Below are positions 18,419 through 26,708 of a stretch of DNA of 64,000 bases, one piece after another. The stretch is from contig NZ_OEST01000003.1 of assembly GCF_900241005.1 (NCBI RefSeq), positions 186,001-250,000 of the forward strand. Direction: 5' to 3'. Below the pieces are notes generated by a model that was not told the origin of the DNA, made no database searches, and saw only the letters and a program-made list of their open reading frames with translations. The position numbers were made by a program, and so were the translations under genes. Origin of the DNA: Bacteroides cutis (GTDB lineage Bacteria; Bacteroidota; Bacteroidia; Bacteroidales; Bacteroidaceae). Within the stretch, counting starts at the first letter, position 1; each line of letters begins with the position of its first letter.

Positions 18419-19486
18419 CTAAAATTTTCCTTCTTCTCTATCTACTTTTATCAATCCTCCTGTCGCTGTATCAAATAATACTTTTACGGTTGAATTCTTG
18501 TTGAACAATACTGGTGCAAGGTATTCGATTGTACCGAACTGGGTAATAGGTAGTTCTCCGTCAAACAGACGTTTATTGTTATTGTCTGTCAATGTTACGT
18601 GTGCCCTGCCCGGAACATTATAGGCTATACCGTCCATTTTTTTCTTACCATCGTCTACTGGAAGGGTGGGTGTCTTTAAATCACTTATACTGATATAATA
18701 CGGTTCACCTGCTAAATCATCATTAGCAACTATACCCAAGCGTTTTGAAAAGCGGAAAACGATTTCATTATCCATTTCTTTGGGCGTCAACCGGATGGTG
18801 AAGGTTTTTGTTTCTTTCTTTATCTGACCAGAGAACATTTCTGTCATGGCACGTTCCTGTAAATTCAGATTATCAAGCATAATTTTGAGTTGTGCACCAT
18901 CTTGCGGCATATTATCAGCTTCGCCGCGTAGAAAGGCATTTTTACTCTCGCGGATATTGTAAATCTCTTTGGCTACCAATTCGGCCATTTTAGCTCTGGA
19001 ACTTGCCATCAATATTTCTTCTGTCAGAAATCTTCTAGGATCGATATTGTCTTGTACTTCGGTATCAGTTGCTTGGGGAGATTGTACTTTGTTACGTTCG
19101 CTGAGTGGCATATTGATGGAACGTATGATGCCGTTTTCCGTAAGCTCCATGAGCGGTGCTACTGTTTTGTCCTTCAATTTCACAAAGTAGACATTCTTTT
19201 TGTCTGGTATACCTGCTACGTGAGTTTCAATCTTGTCAATAGTCCAATGTATCTCGGGATCGGCAGATACACTACCCATGCGCAGATAGCGGTCGGCATA
19301 TTTACAAAATTCCCCAGGAGTATAAGTATGCTTTGTTGTCTCAATGATTACTTCTATTTCAGTTTTTGGCAGGATATAAGTCACTCCGTAGTCCTTGCCA
19401 CGCATTACACCCACTGTGACATCTGTCTGGGCATAACTGTTTGTAGCTATTAAAAGGCCTGCAAGCCATATTATTTTTTTCTTCAT
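18419..19486 (-). CDS. DUF4831 family secreted protein
   Basis: The 355-residue product has a clear signal peptide ending TNSYAQ. Its body matches DUF4831, a family found mainly in Bacteroidetes. The sequence appears to hold two similar beta-rich halves with conserved EIEVIIETTKHTYTPGEFCKYADRYLRM near the start. No enzymatic motif or lipobox is seen. The function is unknown. It is the 3'-most gene of a minus-strand series and has its own promoter, so it is probably not dependent on the lactonase gene upstream. Confidence 0.75.
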   Translation of the reverse strand: MKKKIIWLAGLLIATNSYAQTDVTVGVMRGKDYGVTYILPKTEIEVIIETTKHTYTPGEFCKYADRYLRMGSVSADPEIHWTIDKIETHVAGIPDKKNVYFVKLKDKTVAPLMELTENGIIRSINMPLSERNKVQSPQATDTEVQDNIDPRRFLTEEILMASSRAKMAELVAKEIYNIRESKNAFLRGEADNMPQDGAQLKIMLDNLNLQERAMTEMFSGQIKKETKTFTIRLTPKEMDNEIVFRFSKRLGIVANDDLAGEPYYISISDLKTPTLPVDDGKKKMDGIAYNVPGRAHVTLTDNNNKRLFDGELPITQFGTIEYLAPVLFNKNSTVKVLFDTATGGLIKVDREEGKF

Positions 19487-19523
19487 AATGTTCCAATCTG
19501 TTTAAAACGATGAATTTAAGAAA

Positions 19524-19531
19524 CAAAGTTA
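19524..19531 (-). promoter_or_regulatory. -7 box for the DUF4831 gene
   Basis: TAACTTTG on the minus strand lies 37 nt before the ATG at 19486. Confidence 0.5.
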
Positions 19532-19573
19532 ACGAAGTTCTTTATTCCCGGAAACTCATTTACGAAAGATTAA

Positions 19574-20695
19574 CTAATGGTTAAAAGGCGGAACAAATTG
19601 TACACAGACAGGTTTGTCTACAATGATATCTTTTTGTATATCTTTCAAGACTCCTGTATTTTTGTCGCGTTCGTACACTTGAATGACATTACTGTCACGA
19701 CAAGCCACCAACAGATATTTACCATTTGGGGTAATGTTGAAATGTCTGGGATGTATACCTGTTAACTGATATCCTACTTTTGCCAACGTTCCATTTTCTG
19801 TATTGACAGCAAAGATAGCAATACCATCAGCTTGCAAACGATTGCTGGCATATAGATATTTACCATCAGGGCTGAGGTGAATATCCCCACTTCCACGGGC
19901 AGCTGTTGTATCAGCGACAATAGATTGTATTTGTTCCAGTTTTCCATCCTCATAACTGAAAGCAATAACCTTTCCAGAGAGTTCATTAATCAGATATGCG
20001 AATTTTCCATTCGGGCTGAATATCAGATGTCTTGGACCGGAACCAGGTGCGACATCAGTCGTTTCGGCAGATAGGTGAGGTACAATATCTTTAGGATGTA
20101 GAACAAAACGCAAAATGCGATCGGAACTGAAGTCTGTAGCGAAGATATACTTACCATCCGGTGAAAAAATGGCACAATGAATATGTGGCGTCACTTGTCG
20201 AGTCGTGTCTGGACCTGATGCTGTACCTTCAAAAAGAGTATCAACAGAAGCTATGGTTCCATCTTTCCGTAGAGGAAAGATGGACATGCTACCACCACTA
20301 TAATTAGCAGTCAATACTTCTTTTCCGTTGGTCGAAACATAACAAGGGTCGGCGCCAAGTGTCGGTTCGGTATTTAGCAGGCAGAGTTCTCCTGTCTCCC
20401 GATTGAATGCAAAGGCATTCAGTGCAGCTGTATTATCGTTTATTTCACTGACAGCATAGACAAACTTTCCGTCTTCCGAAGGGATAAGATAGGAAGGATT
20501 AGGTATTTCCACAGAGTCGAGCGGCGTTGTAGTACCCGTTTCCTGATTAAAACGAAAACTATAAATACCTTTACTTGTACCATTGGTATAAGTTCCTATC
20601 AGCATAGAGAGCTCGTCCTTATTACCATTCTTCGCATCCTTGGAAGCACAAGCGGTTATACTTAGTCCGAGCATACAGAAAAGAAGTGTTTTCAT
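19574..20695 (-). CDS. Lactonase-family seven-bladed beta-propeller lipoprotein
   Basis: The 373 residues begin with a lipoprotein signal (SITACASK). Repeated propeller blades follow with signatures such as SPDGKYIFATD, SPNGKFAYLINE, SPDGKYLYASNR and TPNGKYLLVACR. The overall match is to the lactonase/6-phosphogluconolactonase (Pgl/YbhE) family. Because this copy is exported, hydrolysis of cytoplasmic 6-phosphogluconolactone is unlikely. The true substrate is unknown. It lies 71 bp downstream of a GH3 glycosidase on the same strand, with a perfect 14-bp hairpin in the gap. Confidence 0.85.
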   Translation of the reverse strand: MKTLLFCMLGLSITACASKDAKNGNKDELSMLIGTYTNGTSKGIYSFRFNQETGTTTPLDSVEIPNPSYLIPSEDGKFVYAVSEINDNTAALNAFAFNRETGELCLLNTEPTLGADPCYVSTNGKEVLTANYSGGSMSIFPLRKDGTIASVDTLFEGTASGPDTTRQVTPHIHCAIFSPDGKYIFATDFSSDRILRFVLHPKDIVPHLSAETTDVAPGSGPRHLIFSPNGKFAYLINELSGKVIAFSYEDGKLEQIQSIVADTTAARGSGDIHLSPDGKYLYASNRLQADGIAIFAVNTENGTLAKVGYQLTGIHPRHFNITPNGKYLLVACRDSNVIQVYERDKNTGVLKDIQKDIIVDKPVCVQFVPPFNH

Positions 20696-20710
20696 CGAGT
20701 GATAAATATT

Positions 20711-20754
20711 TAGTGATTAGCGGTCAGTAATACACGGCATACCGCTAATCACTA
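20711..20754 (-). repeat. Perfect 14-bp inverted repeat between GH3 and lactonase genes
   Basis: TAGTGATTAGCGGT (20711-20724) and its exact reverse complement (20741-20754) enclose a 16-nt loop. It sits in the 71-bp gap just upstream of the lactonase ATG and lacks a T-run. It therefore looks more like an RNA-processing or 5'-leader structure than a simple terminator. Confidence 0.6.
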
Positions 20755-20766
20755 GACACTAATCGG

Positions 20767-23601
20767 TTAATTGTTATATTTTACTTCTGCGATCCCCACT
20801 TTGTCATCATTCAGTACAATACGTAGATCGCTGGCAGTAGTTCCTTTGAATGGATAGGAGATAGGTTTACCGTACTCACTTACAGTACCTGAATAAACTG
20901 TCAGGAATTGTCCGCCTCCGCCAGAGAGTTGTATTTCAAAGTCAGCAGGCAGTTCGTTGTCACGCACGAAAGTGATAGAAACGTTATTTACTTTAGCTCC
21001 ATTCTTTAAGGCAAAGGTAATATAATCTCCCTTATTTCCTTGCCAGATGGTATTGATTTTTCCGTCGAGTACATTTCCTGCACTTTCTTGATTAGTATTG
21101 GCGGTTACAGGACTAATCGGCTTTTGTGTTTCTAATTCCCGGATTCGCTCTTGATAATCTACTACTTTTAAAGTTCCACTCAAGCGAATATCTTCGGAAG
21201 AAGCGCCCGCCATCAGGGTGAAGTCTCCCGGTTCCACTACCCATTTCATATCGGCATCCAACAGCTCCAAATGTTTTCGGTCTATGGTGAAAGTTACTTC
21301 CTTGGTTTCACCCGGTTCCAGATGAACGCGTTCAAAGCCGGCGAGATTCTTTTCGTAAGTAGTAACACTGCTCAGTACATCACGCGTGTATAATTGTACT
21401 ACTTCATCACCGGCGCGTTTGCCGGTATTGGTAACTTTCAGACGTACGATTGCCTGCTGGTCGGGAGTGATGACTTTAGGACTGATTTCCAAGTCGGAAT
21501 AGTTAAAGGTGGTGTAACTCAAACCGTATCCGAAGGGATAGAGTGCCCCGTTGACGCGTGACATATTTCCGTCAGGTCCCGGGTTTTTCCCTCCGTCAAT
21601 CTGTGAAGAAGGCTTACAGGGGAAGTTAAAAGGAATTTGTCCCACACTCTTCGGGAAAGTAACCGTCAGTTTACCACCCGGATTGTAATCTCCAAACAGA
21701 ATATCGGCAATGGCTATCCCCCCCTTGGAGCCGGGATACCATGTCTCGAGAATGGCGGGTACGAACTTATTTGCCCAGTTGATGGAAAGCGGGCGGCCGT
21801 TGATGAGTACCAACACTACCGGTTTCCCTGTGGCTTGTACAGCTTGGAGTAACTTCAACTGACGTCCTGGAAGTTCCAGGCTACTGCGCGATTTGTTTTC
21901 ACCGCAAGTACGTTGTCCGCCTCCAAGCACCACTACCGCCACATCGGCCTGCCGTGCATTTTCAACGGCTTTATCTATCTCGGTTTGTTCGTCGGCGGTC
22001 AACGGATATTCTATTATCTCGCTTTCCGGCCAATTGGCATCCACTAGATCGCAACCTTTTGTGTAGAGCACTTTGGCTTTGTCCTTCATCTTATCCTGAA
22101 TACCTTCCAGAACGGTGGTTACATCTACGGCAAGTGGACCATAATGCGTTAGTGCATACCCCTCTTCGTTAGCATTAGGACCGCATACGGCAATCTTTTT
22201 TATGGAATTGATGTCCAGCGGTAAGAGATTGTCTGCATTCTTCAGCAAAACGATGGATTCACGGGATGCCTGCAAAGCGACAGCTTCGTTTTCTTCTTTT
22301 TCTACTTCCTTGTCCGCACCTGCAAGATCGGTCTGGTAAGGAGTGTCAAACAGTCCGACAAGGAACTTCACGCGGAGAATGTCACGTACGCGGTCATTGA
22401 TGACCTCTTCACTCAGTCCACCTTCCTTCACCAGTTCACGAAGCGGAAGTACGTATGAATCTGGTGAGCGGAAAGTACAACGTACATTTAGTCCGGCTTC
22501 CACACTTTGGCGTACCGCTTCTTTCATATCTTTGGCAGTGCCATGTTTGGTATAGAGGTATTCTACCGCATCACTATCCGACACCACATAACCACGGAAT
22601 CCCATTTCCTTGCGCAGGCGGGTAGTGAGCCAGTAGAAGCTTCCTTGAATAGGAATGCCGTCGTAATCATTGTACGAGCTCATTACACCCAGTAACCCCG
22701 CTTCCTTGATTACTCGTTTGAAAGGATAAAGATGAATATTTTCCACCTCACGAGGTGAAATCTGCGGATCAAGACGTGCCATGCCTTCACGGGCACCCTT
22801 GTTGTTGCTGTATGCGGCAAAGTGCTTGCCGGTTGCTGCTACCTGGTGGTTATGTTGCATACCGCGTACCATTTCGATGCCCAGTTCGGCAACCAGATAA
22901 GGAGACTCGCCATACACTTCCTCGTAACGTCCCCAACGCTGGTCGCGACCTACGTCGAGGATAGGAGCATAGACATTGGTATATCCCAGCATACGTGCTT
23001 CCCGTCCGGTGATAAGTCCAACCTTGTGAATCAGTTTCCTGTTCCACGTATGTCCCAGTCCTAATTGTGTGGGGAAGTTGGTAGCCCGGTAACTTTCCAC
23101 ACCACGGATACCTTCGTTGGTGAAGTCCACAGGAATGCCGAGACGCGTATCTTCTACAAAGAAACGTTGTACCTCGTTCAGCGCCCATGCATGGCGCGAG
23201 GCTGGCCATACGTTTTCATTGTCCGATGGAGGAAGTCCCCACTGCTGGAAGCCGTTCAGGTGCTCGTCTATGGCACCGATACCGTCTTTCCAGAGCTTTT
23301 GTTTCCATTCGGGGGTGGGAAGATCATCTTTCAATACACGCTTGTATCCGTAGAGAGTAACCATTTGGCAAGTCTTTTCCTCAAGTGTCATCTGTTGTAA
23401 TAAGTCTTCGATACGTGCATCAAGTGGAGCGGTGGGGTCTTCGTACACATCCTTTACTCCGTTTTTGTTGAAGTCTATCCAACCTTTACGATACATCTCA
23501 CTCTTTACCGGTTTGTACACAGCCGGTATTTTCGTAGTTTTTTGCGCTGATAGCATGGCGCCACTACCAAGTAGCAAAGTCGCTACAATTAATTTTCTCA
23601 T
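20767..23601 (-). CDS. Glycoside hydrolase family 3 with C-terminal discoidin-like domain
   Basis: The start at 23601 (MRKLIVATLLLGSGAMLSAQ) gives 944 residues and a signal peptide. An upstream ATG is excluded because the -7 box overlaps it. Domain order is the GH3 TIM barrel (about 60-390), an alpha/beta sandwich (about 430-640), a fibronectin-III-like domain (about 690-790) and an F5/8C-type carbohydrate-binding domain (about 810-944). KHFAAYS and the nucleophile segment VVSDSDAVEYLYTKHG are visible. It is probably a periplasmic exo-beta-glycosidase. The specificity (glucose, xylose or other) cannot be read from sequence. There are no SusCD genes adjacent, so this is not an obvious PUL. Confidence 0.9.
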   Translation of the reverse strand: MRKLIVATLLLGSGAMLSAQKTTKIPAVYKPVKSEMYRKGWIDFNKNGVKDVYEDPTAPLDARIEDLLQQMTLEEKTCQMVTLYGYKRVLKDDLPTPEWKQKLWKDGIGAIDEHLNGFQQWGLPPSDNENVWPASRHAWALNEVQRFFVEDTRLGIPVDFTNEGIRGVESYRATNFPTQLGLGHTWNRKLIHKVGLITGREARMLGYTNVYAPILDVGRDQRWGRYEEVYGESPYLVAELGIEMVRGMQHNHQVAATGKHFAAYSNNKGAREGMARLDPQISPREVENIHLYPFKRVIKEAGLLGVMSSYNDYDGIPIQGSFYWLTTRLRKEMGFRGYVVSDSDAVEYLYTKHGTAKDMKEAVRQSVEAGLNVRCTFRSPDSYVLPLRELVKEGGLSEEVINDRVRDILRVKFLVGLFDTPYQTDLAGADKEVEKEENEAVALQASRESIVLLKNADNLLPLDINSIKKIAVCGPNANEEGYALTHYGPLAVDVTTVLEGIQDKMKDKAKVLYTKGCDLVDANWPESEIIEYPLTADEQTEIDKAVENARQADVAVVVLGGGQRTCGENKSRSSLELPGRQLKLLQAVQATGKPVVLVLINGRPLSINWANKFVPAILETWYPGSKGGIAIADILFGDYNPGGKLTVTFPKSVGQIPFNFPCKPSSQIDGGKNPGPDGNMSRVNGALYPFGYGLSYTTFNYSDLEISPKVITPDQQAIVRLKVTNTGKRAGDEVVQLYTRDVLSSVTTYEKNLAGFERVHLEPGETKEVTFTIDRKHLELLDADMKWVVEPGDFTLMAGASSEDIRLSGTLKVVDYQERIRELETQKPISPVTANTNQESAGNVLDGKINTIWQGNKGDYITFALKNGAKVNNVSITFVRDNELPADFEIQLSGGGGQFLTVYSGTVSEYGKPISYPFKGTTASDLRIVLNDDKVGIAEVKYNN

Positions 23602-23634
23602 GGTATAGTTTGTTTCAATAATTTCTTCGGGTGT

Positions 23635-23642
23635 CAAAGATA
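23635..23642 (-). promoter_or_regulatory. -7 box for the GH3 gene
   Basis: TATCTTTG on the minus strand lies 33 nt upstream of the ATG at 23601. It overlaps the alternative ATG at 23637, which rules that start out. Confidence 0.65.
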
Positions 23643-23701
23643 GTGATTTTGCAGCTATGGAAAAGTATAAAATTGTCCGTAGTATCAGTACTATTTGTCC
23701 A

Positions 23702-24958
23702 TTACTCCTCTATTGATATAGGTATTTCTTCTTTCTTGTTTCCACTTTTTACTGGAACGAAAGTTATGGGAAATGTATATTTCACTTTTACAGCCTTTCC
23801 ATGTTGTGTGCCGGGTTTCCATTTGGGCATCAAGCTTATTATGCGAAGTGCTTCTTTATCTAATTCCGGATTGACATGACGGAGGATGACAGGTTCTGTT
23901 ACAGAACCGTCTTTATCTATTATAACCTGAACGATGACTCTTTCTTTTTTACTGTTCTCTGTTGTAGCTTGAGGATATTGCAGGCTTTTATCTACGAATT
24001 TAAGGAGTTCCGGCATTCCTCCGGGAAATTCCGGCATCACTTCTACTACATCATACACTGCTTCGTCGTATTCTTTTTTCAGTAATCTTACTTGTTGTTC
24101 GGAAGCGTCTTGAAACATTTTGGGAGGAATAGGTGTTTTGGAGGCTTGTTCCCATTCTCGCCTTTTGTCTGTCAGTTGGAATTCGCTCATCATGAGTATC
24201 TGTCTCCGCCCTATCCAAACTCTATAAAAGAAGCGATAATGTCCCGGTCTGTTGGGATGGACGTCGGGGTAAAGAGATGCTTCAAAAGGAAAACTTCCTT
24301 TATGGTTGATGCCATAGGCTATGTCAATGGCAAGTGAGTTGATAGGCAGTTCTCTCCATATACCATTCTCATCCTGATAAGTGATGTAATAGTGTTCGCC
24401 GCACTTAATAGTTACACCACTATTATTATAGAGAATAAATTTAATTTTATGACTGTCTGTCGAATATGCGGAATATTCGGGACGGAGATAAATGCCGAGT
24501 GTATCGTTTACTCCGGTCTTTTCGTTGATGACAGGAATAGCCGGTCCGTTGAAGCGGAATGCAGGCGAGTCCATGATTTTTTCTCTGAACTCTTTTTGTT
24601 TTTCGGGAGTATTCACTATCAAGTCGATATCTATGTAGTGTAAACCGACTCCAAATCCTGTAACATTATTTTTGGTACTTTCATTTTCCAGGTCTTGGAA
24701 ACGTTTACTCAATTCATCTTGGATAGCTATCAGTTGTTTTTGAGAATAATTGATGCGGTTAGTTGCTTCTATTTTGAATTGTCCGTTTCCTGATATTTTT
24801 TCCAACTTTTTATGTGTGGTAGTAGTGTCTCCCTTCATTTGAAAAACGTCAAGATGGGTACCTCCGATAAAGTCTGGACGGTGGGGAGTATCTCCTTTTT
24901 CATTCATTTTGCAGGAAGAAAGAAAAAGCGACAAAATTATCAGATGATACTTGTTCAT
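23702..24958 (-). CDS. Lipoprotein with C-terminal TonB domain
   Basis: The start at 24958 gives 418 residues with lipoprotein signal MNKYHLIILSLFLSSC. The long middle part (about 30-325) has no family I recognise. The last ~90 residues are a TonB_C domain (MPEFPGGMPELLKFVDKSL, then VQVIIDKDGSVTEPVIL). Classical TonB has an N-terminal TM anchor and Pro-rich spacer. Neither is present here, so energy transduction is doubtful. It may be an outer-membrane or periplasmic binding protein. A longer frame to 25048 exists, but the -7 box lies inside it. Confidence 0.78.
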   Translation of the reverse strand: MNKYHLIILSLFLSSCKMNEKGDTPHRPDFIGGTHLDVFQMKGDTTTTHKKLEKISGNGQFKIEATNRINYSQKQLIAIQDELSKRFQDLENESTKNNVTGFGVGLHYIDIDLIVNTPEKQKEFREKIMDSPAFRFNGPAIPVINEKTGVNDTLGIYLRPEYSAYSTDSHKIKFILYNNSGVTIKCGEHYYITYQDENGIWRELPINSLAIDIAYGINHKGSFPFEASLYPDVHPNRPGHYRFFYRVWIGRRQILMMSEFQLTDKRREWEQASKTPIPPKMFQDASEQQVRLLKKEYDEAVYDVVEVMPEFPGGMPELLKFVDKSLQYPQATTENSKKERVIVQVIIDKDGSVTEPVILRHVNPELDKEALRIISLMPKWKPGTQHGKAVKVKYTFPITFVPVKSGNKKEEIPISIEE

Positions 24959-24981
24959 AGTGCGTTTTTTATGTAATGATA

Positions 24982-24989
24982 CAAATTTA
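24982..24989 (-). promoter_or_regulatory. -7 box for the TonB_C lipoprotein gene
   Basis: TAAATTTG on the minus strand lies 23 nt before the ATG at 24958. Confidence 0.55.
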
Positions 24990-25111
24990 CGGAAAAAAAG
25001 AAATAAAAAAACTGCAGATAATATTTTTTCTTTTCTGCATTTAGTCATGTTTACATGGTTATGATGAAAAAAAATATTTGTTGATAATTGAAGCTTGAAT
25101 GAAAGATTTTG

Positions 25112-25119
25112 TATCTTTG
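25112..25119 (+). promoter_or_regulatory. -7 box for ssrA
   Basis: TATCTTTG lies about 110 nt upstream of the mature tmRNA 5' end, implying a precursor leader that is processed off. Confidence 0.6.
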
Positions 25120-25232
25120 CGCTAAAGAAAGCGATAGGGCATGAAAAATAATGTATTATTTATTCCTTTTTCATCCCCCGGCTTAGAAATAAACATCGCA
25201 ATCTTTTAAAATCATTCCATTATAAGACTCAT

Positions 25233-25631
25233 GGGGTTGACTGGATTTGACAGCGGGCAGAAATGGTGAGTAAGCATGCAGTGCGTCGTTGATTTGCACT
25301 TTAATCTCAGTCTTCAAAATTTTATCTGGCGAAAACAATTACGCTCTCGCTGCTTAATCGAAGTATAGTAGATTGAAGCTTAATCCCGGCACCAGGTGCT
25401 GGGACGTGACATCACTCGGAAGCTGTTGCTCCGAAGCATTCCGATCCAGTGGTGCAGTTAAATCGGGGATAGTTCGTGCTTGCCTTGAAGTACGGATGAA
25501 ACTTTAGAGGATAAGGTAACGGTTGATGGCTTTGGTTCTGTCGTTACACGAAAATTTAGGCAAAGATAAGCATGTAGAAAGCTTATGATTTCCTCGTTTG
25601 GACGAGGGTTCGATTCCCTCCAGCTCCACGA
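25233..25631 (+). ncRNA. ssrA: Transfer-messenger RNA
   Basis: tmRNA rescues stalled ribosomes and tags nascent chains for proteolysis. The 5' end GGGGTTGACTGG pairs with the 3' end CAGCTCC (25621-25627) as a 7-bp acceptor stem, with discriminator A at 25628. The T arm GGTTCGATTCC is intact. CCA is not encoded, since CGA follows. The tag frame GGC GAA AAC AAT TAC GCT CTC GCT GCT TAA (25328-25357) gives GENNYALAA, ending in the usual LAA degron. The gene is not permuted and lacks introns. Confidence 0.95.
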
Positions 25632-25641
25632 ATGAATTTTG

Positions 25642-25678
25642 AAACCGTTGGTTTATCCGGCGGTTTTTCTTTTTTTAG
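25642..25678 (+). terminator. Intrinsic terminator of ssrA
   Basis: AAACCGTTGG pairs with CCGGCGGTTT (ten pairs including two G-U) over a 5-nt loop, then TTTCTTTTTTT. Confidence 0.85.
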
Positions 25679-26235
25679 GTAAGTTCTTTTGATACTGTAT
25701 TCATCACGGAAGATACTTTTTGTCTCCGGATCGCCCGTTTTGCTGACACGTCCACTTTTCGAAAAGTCTGAAAATACACGATTTAACGCATAAATATGCG
25801 GCGTTTTTACCGAATATTCACTAGTTTCACGCTTCCCGAAGACGGGATATTAACTTCCCACGCGAGAGATATTAACTTCCCATGTGAGAGATGTCAACTT
25901 CCGGCGTGAGGGATGTTAACTTCCCTCATGAAAAAAATGAATATTTTTCCTGGGGACACTCTTTTTCTCCTGCAAAAAGAACGTTTTTATATGGACAACC
26001 GGCTATTTTCCGTTTATTGGAGTTGTACATATTTTTGTATTTTACTATCCATGAGTAAGATATGGATTTTCGCCCACATATTTTTGCTTGCACCTGTCAA
26101 TGGGTGGAAATACGCAATTCTCGGGATGCAGAAAATGCAAAGTGTCAAGAAACGAACACAGGCAATGCCGGGGCGGTTCTTTTCGGGGATTGCTGAAACA
26201 GATGTATTTCCCCGCTATATCTCTACTGTCTCTTG
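25679..26235 (+). repeat. Diverged intergenic repeat, copy A
   Basis: About 0.5 kb downstream of ssrA aligns, in the same orientation, with 41070-41725. Shared blocks include TTCTTTTGA, CGTTTTGCTGAC/TTGTTTTACTGAC, CGATTTAACGCATAAATATGC, the four 22-bp units, AACACTCTTTTTC-like and GCAAAAAGAACG-like stretches, TTCTCGGGATGC, GCAAAGTGTCAA, GATTGCTGAAACAG and ATCTCTACTGT. By eye roughly four bases in five agree through the aligned part. The open frame at 25913-26320 is interrupted by stops in the other copy, so the element does not look coding. It ends just before the 3' end of the Fur-family gene. Confidence 0.8.
25846..25933 (+). repeat. Four tandem 22-bp units in repeat copy A
   Basis: Units start at 25846, 25868, 25890 and 25912. 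Each follows GATrTyAACTTCC then a variable YRYGAGR part. Across unit borders GAGGGATGTTAACTTCCCTC is a near palindrome. The 22-bp pitch is close to two helical turns. Confidence 0.85.
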
Positions 26236-26259
26236 CCGCCGCGACTTGCCCAACACTGA

Positions 26260-26703
26260 CTATGGAAAAGTATTTGAGTTTTTCGCCGCACATTCCGGAC
26301 AAAGCCCCTTCAACACATAATTGATACTGTCCAGTGTAAATCCTTTAGGCATCTGAACTATTGGAGTAGGTATATTCTTAAAACAGAAAGTTTTGTTACA
26401 TTTTTTGCAATGGAAGTGGGTATGCAAGTCTTCTACTTCGCACGAACAACTTTCGCCACATACGGCATACTTCAGGGAGCCGGTACCGTCGTCGATACTA
26501 TGTATCAGATGGCGGGACAGAAATAGAGTGATGGTACGGAAGATGGTGGATTTATCAACCGTATCAAGTATATTTTCCAGATCGAGCAAGGATACGGAGC
26601 GACTGGCCTGCATCATGGCTTTTAGCACCAGCAACCGGTTGGCTGTAGGTTGTATTTCACGCTTTTCCAGTAAATCCAGATATATATTTTCTTCCATATT
26701 CAA
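26260..26703 (-). CDS. Fur-family transcriptional regulator
   Basis: The 147-residue protein has a winged-helix DNA-binding half (about 10-85: QPTANRLLVLKAMM, DKSTIFRTITLFL) and a C-terminal dimerisation/metal domain. HTHFHCKKCNKTFC and CPEC form a structural Zn site with paired CxxC motifs, and the H-rich HTHFHC part supplies regulatory metal ligands. It lies 5 bp downstream of a heavy-metal P-type ATPase gene and is co-transcribed with it. A metal-sensing, probably zinc-sensing, role controlling that pump is inferred. Peroxide sensing (PerR) is less likely given the context. Confidence 0.85.
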   Translation of the reverse strand: MNMEENIYLDLLEKREIQPTANRLLVLKAMMQASRSVSLLDLENILDTVDKSTIFRTITLFLSRHLIHSIDDGTGSLKYAVCGESCSCEVEDLHTHFHCKKCNKTFCFKNIPTPIVQMPKGFTLDSINYVLKGLCPECAAKNSNTFP

Positions 26704-26708
26704 TCTCT

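Noticed and set aside
22850..23209. Minus-strand frame of 119 codons inside the GH3 gene
   Set aside because: It is in another frame of a clearly coding GH3 domain and has no recognisable protein features.
25846..25933. CRISPR-like array
   Set aside because: The four 22-bp units are directly adjacent with no spacers, and there are no cas genes in the window.
25913..26320. Open frame of 135 codons across repeat copy A
   Set aside because: The homologous positions in copy B carry TAG and TGA stops, the changes are not concentrated in third codon positions, and its end runs antisense into the Fur-family gene.
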